5,527 bases of DNA, taken from positions 1-5,527 of the forward strand of contig DATFWK010000044.1 in NCBI GenBank assembly GCA_035259345.1, in the 5' to 3' direction. Within the stretch, counting starts at the first letter, position 1, and each line of letters begins with the position of its first letter. The notes beneath the pieces are model-generated. The model was given only the letters and a program-made list of their open reading frames with translations. It was not told the DNA's origin and ran no database searches. Below are positions 1 through 4,274 of the stretch, piece after piece. This DNA is from DATFWK01 sp035259345. GTDB taxonomy: Bacteria; Actinomycetota; Thermoleophilia; Miltoncostaeales; Miltoncostaeaceae. A program made the position numbers and the translations under genes.

Positions 1-197
1 CGGCCGGCGAAGCGCCCACCGTGGAAGTGGGGCACCAGGCCGCCGAGCGCGCGCAGCAGCGTCGACTTGCCGCCGCCGGACGGGCCGACCACGACGAGCA
101 CCTCGCCCGCGTGCACCTCGAGCGAGACGTCGCGGAGCGCCGGGCGGCCGGAGCGCCCGTGAGAGAACGTCACCCGCTCGACGCGCGCGACGCTCAT
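1..197 (-). CDS. ECF transporter ATP-binding protein, EcfA/CbiO type (3' part missing)
   Basis: This is the start of an ABC ATPase that would power an energy-coupling-factor (ECF) vitamin or metal importer on the cytoplasmic face of the membrane. Only the first 65 residues are present; the gene runs off the left edge. An A-loop/first-strand region is followed by a clear Walker A, GPSGGGKST at residues 38-46. Next comes LLRALGGLVPHFHGG; a GL-PHF-GG pattern after Walker A is typical of ECF ATPases rather than general ABC importers. Walker B, the signature motif and the H-loop lie outside the window. The ATG at 197-195 overlaps the stop of the upstream EcfT gene as ATGA, which fixes the start and implies translational coupling. 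Given the upstream riboswitch, the cargo is probably a B12-related compound. Family assignment is firm; whether a second ATPase is fused or follows cannot be seen. Confidence 0.9.
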   Translation of the reverse strand, partial: MSVARVERVTFSHGRSGRPALRDVSLEVHAGEVLVVVGPSGGGKSTLLRALGGLVPHFHGGRFAG

Positions 198-1045
198 CGC
201 CGCCACAGCGCCGCCGACGCGACCGCCATCCCCGCGAGCGCGACGGCCGCGGCCGCGACCGCCCCGCCGTCGGCCGGGGCGTCCAGGGTCGGGTAGAAGG
301 AGTAGTCGCCGAGGCCGAGCACCGCCGCGGCCACACCCACCGCGAGCACGGCGACGCCAGCGCCGAGCACGACCACCTCGCGCCGCCGGAGCGGGGGCTC
401 CGGCAGCCGCGTGCGCCGCGCCGCGCCGTACCCGCGCGCGGCCATGGCCTCGGCGACGTCGAGGGCCCGCTCCAGGCTCGAGCCGACGAGGGGCAGCGCG
501 AGCCCCGCCGCCGTGCGGGCGCGCTCGAGCCGCGACCCGGCCTCGAGCGCCAGGCCGCGCAGGCGCGCCGACTCGGCCAGCGCACGGGCGTCGCGCTCGA
601 GCGTCGGCAGCATGCGGGCGGAGAGGGCGCTGGCGAGCGCCGATCGCGGCAGCACGCGCGCGATGGCGGACTGCAGGCGGTCCGGGTCGGCGTGGGCCAG
701 GACCGCCCCGATCACGAGCGTGACCGCGACGGCGCGCAGGCCGATCGCGAGGCCGGCGACCAGCTCCTCCACCGTCACCTGGGTGTCCAGGATCGGGATC
801 TCGGGCCCCTGGACCACGATGTGCTCGCCGTTGCCCTGGACGAACGGGTTCAGGACCACGATCGTCACGGCCGCGATCGCGGCCGCGGTGGGGTAGATCG
901 GGCTTCGGACCGGCGCGGCCATGAAGAGCAGCACGGCCCCGGCCGCCGCGGCGAGCAGCACCAGCGGGTGGTCCGAGGCGAACGCGAGCGTCACCGCCCC
1001 GGCGCCGAGCAGCAGGACCGGGCCGGGCGCGGCGCCGCCCCTCAC
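194..1045 (-). CDS. ECF transporter transmembrane protein, EcfT/CbiQ family
   Basis: Predicted 283-residue integral membrane coupling subunit that links the ECF ATPases to a substrate-binding S protein. Hydrophobic segments lie near residues 8-22, 27-44, 52-67, 95-118, 225-245 and 258-280. A long, arginine-rich cytoplasmic region between about 140 and 215 carries the two coupling-helix motifs expected in EcfT: ARLRGL at 160-165 and MAARGYG at 201-207. The length fits the family (about 250-290). The start is a GTG at 1045-1043 that overlaps the upstream TGA as GTGA, and the stop overlaps the ATPase start as ATGA, so it is the middle gene of a coupled operon. I see no strong Shine-Dalgarno of its own, consistent with coupling. 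The substrate is not encoded here; B12-related cargo is inferred from the riboswitch ahead of the operon. Confidence 0.92.
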   Translation of the reverse strand: MRGGAAPGPVLLLGAGAVTLAFASDHPLVLLAAAAGAVLLFMAAPVRSPIYPTAAAIAAVTIVVLNPFVQGNGEHIVVQGPEIPILDTQVTVEELVAGLAIGLRAVAVTLVIGAVLAHADPDRLQSAIARVLPRSALASALSARMLPTLERDARALAESARLRGLALEAGSRLERARTAAGLALPLVGSSLERALDVAEAMAARGYGAARRTRLPEPPLRRREVVVLGAGVAVLAVGVAAAVLGLGDYSFYPTLDAPADGGAVAAAAVALAGMAVASAALWRR

Positions 1046-1944
1046 GCCGCGGCCCGCCCGCCGGCCGCGACCGGCTCGCCGGCCGCGTCGAACGCCACCG
1101 CGTAGCGCAGGCGCAGGACGCTCGGATCGGTTGCGATGCGCCGCGCCGCCGCCCTGGCAGCCGCCGCGTCGAGGCCGACCACCGCGAGGAGCGCGCCGTC
1201 GTGCGGGGCGGAGCCGGTCGGGACCATCGCCGCCAGCGCACGCGCCGTGGGGACCGGCGCCCAGCCCCGGCCACCCGTGCGGAGCGCCTCGATCCCGTGT
1301 CCCGCGATCCGCACCGTCAGCCCGGCGGCCACCGGCGCTCCGGCGGCGCGCCGCCAGGCCGGGTCACGCCGCCGGAGGGCGGCGTCGGAGCCGACGCGGA
1401 CGCGCCAGGGCCGCTGACCGCCACCGATGCGCGCACCTGCATCGCGGAGCGCTCCGGCCAGCGGGGGGTCTGCGGCGACCGTCGGTGCATCGCCGCCGGC
1501 GCCGTGGAGAAATGGCTCCGGCCACGACCCGACGACAGCGGGGACGTCCATGAGGCCGCCCCAGCCGCGGTAGTCCCACCACACGGTCTCGCCGCGGTGG
1601 AGCGTGCGCTGGCGCGCGCCGACCTCGCCCTCGATGCCGTTCACGTAGTAGAACCAGTCGCGCTTGGCGCCGAGGTCGGACTTCAGGCCGAGCATCGTGC
1701 TGACGAAGTCGCCCCCGTAGGCCGTTTCGACCGGGGTCGCCCCGCGCGTCGCCCGCATGACCGACCCGCCCACCTGCACGCGCCGGTCGAGCAGCGGCCG
1801 CGCGCCGAAGCCCGCCGTCGCCAGCAGGCGCGCCCCGGTCCCCGGCGGGGCCTCGGCCTGGGAGACCCGGGAGCATCCGGCCGCGCCCAGGCACCCCAGC
1901 GCGACCGCCGCGGCCCAGGCGGCGATGTCTCGGGAACGCACCAT
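1042..1944 (-). CDS. DUF4430-domain lipoprotein, first gene of B12-regulated ECF operon
   Basis: Predicted 300-residue lipid-anchored extracytoplasmic protein. A basic start (MVRSRD) and a hydrophobic stretch to about residue 23 are followed by a lipobox-like AAGC with Cys24 as the likely lipidation site. Residues about 50-130 match DUF4430, the fold shared with the C-terminal domain of transcobalamin: the hallmark DWFYYVNG lies at 96-103, followed by GEVGA, a LHRGE turn and VWWDYR at 121-126. Residues about 155-290 form a second alanine/arginine-rich region, ending in LRLRYAVAF, that I cannot assign to a named domain. The gene sits directly behind a cobalamin riboswitch and overlaps EcfT by GTGA. 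A role in capturing or handing over a corrinoid or B12 precursor is therefore likely, but it is inferred. The ATG at 1944-1942 has a GAGGA ribosome site 6 bases upstream, which supports this start. Confidence 0.9.
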   Translation of the reverse strand: MVRSRDIAAWAAAVALGCLGAAGCSRVSQAEAPPGTGARLLATAGFGARPLLDRRVQVGGSVMRATRGATPVETAYGGDFVSTMLGLKSDLGAKRDWFYYVNGIEGEVGARQRTLHRGETVWWDYRGWGGLMDVPAVVGSWPEPFLHGAGGDAPTVAADPPLAGALRDAGARIGGGQRPWRVRVGSDAALRRRDPAWRRAAGAPVAAGLTVRIAGHGIEALRTGGRGWAPVPTARALAAMVPTGSAPHDGALLAVVGLDAAAARAAARRIATDPSVLRLRYAVAFDAAGEPVAAGGRAAA

Positions 1945-1950
1945 GCCTCT

Positions 1951-1955
1951 TCCTC
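1951..1955 (-). promoter_or_regulatory. Ribosome binding site of the DUF4430 lipoprotein gene
   Basis: On the minus strand GAGGA ends 6 bases before the ATG at 1944-1942. It is immediately preceded by CCTCC, which could pair with GAGG sequences here, so it is a plausible element for the riboswitch to hide. The spacing is seen directly; the masking is inferred. Confidence 0.7.
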
Positions 1956-1966
1956 GGAGGGACCTC

Positions 1967-1980
1967 CCGGCTCGAGCCGG
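1967..1980 (-). promoter_or_regulatory. Perfect palindrome between riboswitch aptamer and start codon
   Basis: CCGGCTCGAGCCGG is a perfect 14-base palindrome. As RNA it can fold into a 5-bp stem with a UCGA loop. It lies between the aptamer (ending about 1991) and the ribosome site (1951-1955), where the expression platform of the riboswitch should be. No run of U follows it, so it does not look like an intrinsic terminator. A role in switching translation initiation is inferred. Confidence 0.45.
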
Positions 1981-1990
1981 ATCGGCGTCT

Positions 1991-2159
1991 GGTGCTCGGA
2001 CGGAGGCAGGTCTCCTGGCTCCCGTTCGTCACGGCGCCGCGCCTTCCCGGCCGGATGGCCAGTGGCTGGCTTCACGCCCAGCGACGCCGCTCCCGGTCAC
2101 AGTGGCGGGACCGCGCCGGACTCGCACCGGCTTCCCTCAGGCGCCCGTGGGCGACCACC
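1991..2159 (-). promoter_or_regulatory. Cobalamin (B12) riboswitch aptamer
   Basis: Read on the minus strand, this leader contains the hallmarks of the cobalamin riboswitch (Rfam Cobalamin family, probably the adenosylcobalamin type). There is a GGGAAGCCGGTGCGAGTCCGG segment (about 2117-2137), GCCACTGTGA at 2106-2097, and an intact B12 box AGCCAGGAGACCTGCC at 2020-2005. The ends can close as P1: GGTGGTCG (2159-2152) pairs with CGAGCACC (1998-1991) at 7 of 8 positions. The 169-base span is normal for the class. It lies 46 bases before the ATG of the DUF4430 lipoprotein gene, so it should turn down that gene and the ECF subunits behind it when B12 is abundant. No terminator with a U-run separates aptamer and gene, which favours control of translation. 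The exact ends are approximate. Confidence 0.96.
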
Positions 2160-2190
2160 GCCCGAAGCGGCGTCAGGCTATCAGCTGACG
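2158..2190 (-). other. Two small hairpins at the HD-GYP stop / riboswitch junction
   Basis: On the minus strand, CGTCAG (2190-2185) and CTGACG (2176-2171) form a 6-bp stem with an 8-base loop spanning the HD-GYP stop codon. Directly after it, CCGCTTCGGGCGG (2170-2158) can form a second short stem with a UUCG-type loop. No U-run follows, so neither is a convincing intrinsic terminator. They might act as weak pause or processing sites, or be chance in GC-rich DNA. Confidence 0.3.
2174..2179 (-). promoter_or_regulatory. Possible -10 element for the riboswitch transcript
   Basis: TAGCCT on the minus strand fits the actinobacterial -10 pattern TANNNT. It would place a transcription start near 2167, a few bases before the first paired base of the aptamer at 2159. 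I see no good -35. The position is right, but the pattern is weak and this remains a guess. Confidence 0.25.
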
Positions 2191-3581
2191 TGGGTCTCGG
2201 AGACGTCGGACTTGGCCGCCGGCCAGTCCGCCTGCTCGTCCAGATCCGGCATCTCGGGCCACGCGCGGGCCGAGTCGACCGGGTCGTCGCCGCGCGCCCG
2301 CCGCAGCCAGAGGCGCCGCCGCGCCTTCGACGTTCGGACCATGCTCGCCTCCTCCACCGGCTCCCCGCGCATCATCGCCACGAAGGCGCGCGCGAACTCG
2401 GGGTGGAACTGGGTGCCGGAGAGGTCCTCGATGCGCCCCAGCGCCTGCTCGCGGGTCATCGCCTTGCGATAGGGGCGGTCCGTGGTCATGGCGTCGTAGG
2501 AGTCGGCGATCGTGATGAGCGCCGCCTCGATCGGGATGTCGTCGCCGCGGATCCCGAAGTAGCCGCCGCCGTCCTGACGCTCGTGGTGGTAGCGGACGCC
2601 CGGGCCCAGCCGGCGGGTGAGGCTGAGGGGCTCGAGCAGCTCGGCGGAGACGTTGGGGTGGCTGCGCATGAGCTCCCACTCGCGCTGGTCGAGCGCGCCC
2701 TCCTTGTGGAGGATGCTGTTGTCCACGACGATCTTGCCGAGGTCGTGCAGCCGCCCGGCCCAGCGGACGTCGAGCACGATGCGGTTGGGCAGGCCGAGCG
2801 CCGAGGCCAGGTCGGCGGCCATCTCGCCGACCCGCTCGGAGTGGGCGGCCGTGTACGGGTCGCGGGCGTCCACCGCGGCCGCCAGCGCCCGCAGGGTCTG
2901 GCGGGTCTCGCTCTTGAGGGCGCGGTAGCGCTTGATGGAAAGGAAGACCGCCGCGAAGAGGAGGACCGAGACCGCGAGCATCTTCGGCGTCTTGTCCACG
3001 AGCACGGCGAGGACCACCGCGATGCACGCCTCGGTCAGGTAGGCGAGGAGCTCGGCCGGGCGGATCCAGCTCATGAGGTCCGGGCGCTGCCCAGAGACGG
3101 CCGTCGTGATCGACTCGACCGCGATCACCATCACCGGGATGTAGGCGAGCAGCAGCGCGAGCAGCGCCGGGTACATCTGCCAGCCGAACCGCCCGCCCTC
3201 GGGCAGGGCGGCGTTGTAGGCGGCGCCGCCAGCGAGCGTGGCCGTCAGCGCCACGCCTGAGTTGAAGGCGACGCGGATGGGCGAGCGCCGGCGGGCCGCC
3301 TCGCCGATGCCGGTCGCGCCGCCCGCGACCAGCGCGGCCCAGCCCGGCGGGAGGAGCAGGATCGCCGCGATGTGGAAGGTCGTGGCGAGGCTGAAGGGGT
3401 GCTCCTCGTCGTCGTCCCCGGCGATCGTCACGTACTCCATCACCGCGCCGGCGAGCAGGAGGCCCAGCCAGAGGCCCAGGTCTGGCGTCGCGCTGCGGGT
3501 GGCCCACACGGCGGCGATGGCCGTGGCCGCTGCAGACACCGCGAACACCAGCATCAGCACGCGCCGAGCCGTGCGGTTCAC
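2181..3581 (-). CDS. Membrane-anchored HD-GYP protein, putative c-di-GMP phosphodiesterase
   Basis: 466-residue signalling protein. The N-terminal half (about 1-215) is a membrane region with roughly six or seven hydrophobic segments (near 8-26, 36-54, 66-88, 104-125, 137-158, 176-196, 200-215); I do not recognise it as a named sensor domain. Residues about 235-405 are an HD-GYP domain. Its features are H247 (AAHSERV), HD at 279-280 within RLHDLGK, H308 (RSHP), HHERQDGGGYF at 332-342, and D360 (ADSYDAMTTDRPY). The metal-binding histidines and aspartates are all present, so cyclic-di-GMP hydrolysis is plausible. The third residue of the GYP signature is Phe (342) instead of Pro. A basic linker (416-430) and an acidic tail follow. 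The start is GTG; GGAG lies 11 bases upstream, which is weak spacing. The gene is the last one before the B12 riboswitch on this strand; a functional link is not shown. Confidence 0.9.
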   Translation of the reverse strand: MNRTARRVLMLVFAVSAAATAIAAVWATRSATPDLGLWLGLLLAGAVMEYVTIAGDDDEEHPFSLATTFHIAAILLLPPGWAALVAGGATGIGEAARRRSPIRVAFNSGVALTATLAGGAAYNAALPEGGRFGWQMYPALLALLLAYIPVMVIAVESITTAVSGQRPDLMSWIRPAELLAYLTEACIAVVLAVLVDKTPKMLAVSVLLFAAVFLSIKRYRALKSETRQTLRALAAAVDARDPYTAAHSERVGEMAADLASALGLPNRIVLDVRWAGRLHDLGKIVVDNSILHKEGALDQREWELMRSHPNVSAELLEPLSLTRRLGPGVRYHHERQDGGGYFGIRGDDIPIEAALITIADSYDAMTTDRPYRKAMTREQALGRIEDLSGTQFHPEFARAFVAMMRGEPVEEASMVRTSKARRRLWLRRARGDDPVDSARAWPEMPDLDEQADWPAAKSDVSETHVS

Positions 3582-3631
3582 GAGCGCCCGGTCTCCGGCG
3601 TCGTGGTCATCGTTCGGTTCTCGAGTTGCAT
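3578..3631 (-). CDS. Possible 17-codon leader ORF overlapping the HD-GYP start
   Basis: An ATG at 3631-3629 opens a short frame, MQLENRTMTTTPETGRS. Its TGA overlaps the HD-GYP GTG as GTGA. It is preceded by purine-rich GGAGGGGAGGGATCGAGG, which offers a better ribosome site than the HD-GYP start itself has. It may couple translation of the HD-GYP gene. A second in-frame ATG (3610-3608) would give 10 residues. The frame is open far upstream with no start signal, as is common in GC-rich DNA, so chance is a real alternative. No resemblance to a known leader peptide was seen. Confidence 0.3.
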   Translation of the reverse strand: MQLENRTMTTTPETGRS

Positions 3632-3690
3632 CCCGCCTCGATCCCTCCCCTCCGCGAGCATGCGCGACCCCTGGCGCGGAGGGCCTCGAC

Positions 3691-3696
3691 AGGGTA
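3691..3696 (-). promoter_or_regulatory. Possible -10 element for the HD-GYP transcript
   Basis: TACCCT on the minus strand fits TANNNT and would give a start near 3684, about 100 bases before the HD-GYP GTG. The expected -35 region overlaps the palindrome at 3704-3717. No consensus -35 is seen, so confidence is low. Confidence 0.25.
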
Positions 3697-3703
3697 CCAA
3701 CGT

Positions 3704-3717
3704 GTGCCGTCCGGCAC
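3704..3717. promoter_or_regulatory. Operator-like inverted repeat
   Basis: GTGCCGTCCGGCAC has perfect 6-base arms around a 2-base centre. It lies in the divergent promoter region, just upstream of the possible HD-GYP -10. A binding site for a dimeric regulator is possible; no regulator gene is visible in the window. Confidence 0.35.
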
Positions 3718-3745
3718 GAGGTGTTACAGAGCCGTTCGGCATCGC

Positions 3746-3755
3746 CCCCATGGGG
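3746..3755. promoter_or_regulatory. Short perfect palindrome upstream of the cupin gene
   Basis: CCCCATGGGG sits 24 bases before the cupin start, in the zone expected for the -35 and spacer of a cupin promoter. It could be an operator half-pair, but a 10-base palindrome is common by chance in such GC-rich DNA. Confidence 0.2.
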
Positions 3756-3766
3756 TCCTGTCTGGA

Positions 3767-3772
3767 TAGGGT
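3767..3772 (+). promoter_or_regulatory. Possible -10 element for a leaderless cupin transcript
   Basis: TAGGGT fits TANNNT and ends 6 bases before the GTG at 3779. Transcription would then begin at or next to the start codon, as in the leaderless mRNAs common in actinobacteria. The absence of a good ribosome site before this GTG agrees with that. No -35 is recognised. Confidence 0.35.
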
Positions 3773-3778
3773 TGGCGG

Positions 3779-4264
3779 GTGGGGGAGTGGTTCGTCGTCA
3801 ACGTCGCGGAGGCCCGCGCCATCGCGGTCGAGGGGTCGGGGGCCTACGTGCCGTTCGAGCCGCCGGGCGACCGCTTTCCGGACTACGGCATCAACATCCA
3901 GGTGCTGGCGCCCGGGGAGCCGAACGCGCAGTACCACTCGGAGAGCGTCCAGGAGGACTTCCTGGTGCTCGCGGGCGAGTGCATCGCGATCGTCGAGGAC
4001 GAGGAGCTGCGCCTTCGCGCCTGGGACTTCCTCCACTGCCCGGCCGGGACGAGCCATGCCTTCGTCGGGGCCGGCGACGGCCCCTGCGCGATCCTGATGG
4101 TGGGCGCGCGCCAGGAGGGCGCCACCGTCCACTACCCGGTGAGCGAGGTCGCCGGCCGGCATGGCGCGTCGGTGCGGACGCCGACGGACTCCCCGAAAGA
4201 GGCATACGCCGACTGGCCGCAGGAGTACACCGAGACTCGCCTGGAATGGCCCCCACGACGATGA
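3779..4264 (+). CDS. Small single-domain cupin protein
   Basis: 161-residue predicted cytoplasmic protein with one conserved beta-barrel (Cupin_2-like) at about residues 38-112. Motif 1 runs from G46 to G66 with H53, E55 and E59 in YHSESVQEDFLVLAG; the second histidine of the usual HxH is Glu. Motif 2 is AWDFLHCPAGTSHAF with P88, G90 and H93. Three of the four usual metal ligands (H53, E59, H93) are therefore present, with E55 able to stand in for the fourth. No extra domain or signal peptide is seen, and the substrate is unknown; such proteins range from sugar isomerases and dioxygenases to plain binding proteins. The GTG start has no clear ribosome site but lies just behind TAGGGT, so it may be leaderless. 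The gene ends 10 bases before the GH15 gene and is probably co-transcribed with it, which hints at a carbohydrate-related role without proving it. Confidence 0.88.
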   Translation: MGEWFVVNVAEARAIAVEGSGAYVPFEPPGDRFPDYGINIQVLAPGEPNAQYHSESVQEDFLVLAGECIAIVEDEELRLRAWDFLHCPAGTSHAFVGAGDGPCAILMVGARQEGATVHYPVSEVAGRHGASVRTPTDSPKEAYADWPQEYTETRLEWPPRR

Positions 4265-4268
4265 GGAG
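4263..4268 (+). promoter_or_regulatory. Ribosome binding site of the GH15 gene
   Basis: GAGGAG lies 6 bases before the ATG at 4275 and overlaps the cupin stop codon (4262-4264). It fixes the GH15 start and suggests that ribosomes finishing the cupin gene can re-initiate here. Confidence 0.85.
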
Positions 4269-4274
4269 CAAACG

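Larger units (their letters stand above)
3582..3778. other. Divergent intergenic region between HD-GYP and cupin genes
   Basis: This 197-base region should hold the promoters for both directions. Visible elements are the possible leader ORF at the left, TACCCT on the minus strand (3696-3691), two perfect palindromes (3704-3717 and 3746-3755) and TAGGGT on the plus strand (3767-3772). I see no RNA gene or terminator in it. Confidence 0.6.

Noticed and set aside
2158..2190. Intrinsic terminator after HD-GYP
   Set aside because: Two short stems are present but no U-run follows either, so a terminator call is not supported.
1201..2472. 423-residue plus-strand frame
   Set aside because: It runs antisense through the DUF4430 gene, the riboswitch and the HD-GYP end; low-complexity composition and no domain.
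1992..3260. 422-residue open frame on the plus strand
   Set aside because: It is antisense to the HD-GYP gene and the riboswitch; composition (His/Arg/Asp/Val repeats) is that of a reverse-strand shadow.
2173..3507. 444-residue minus-strand frame overlapping HD-GYP
   Set aside because: It is the +1 shadow of the HD-GYP gene, Arg/Pro/Gly-rich; all HD-GYP motifs lie in the other frame.
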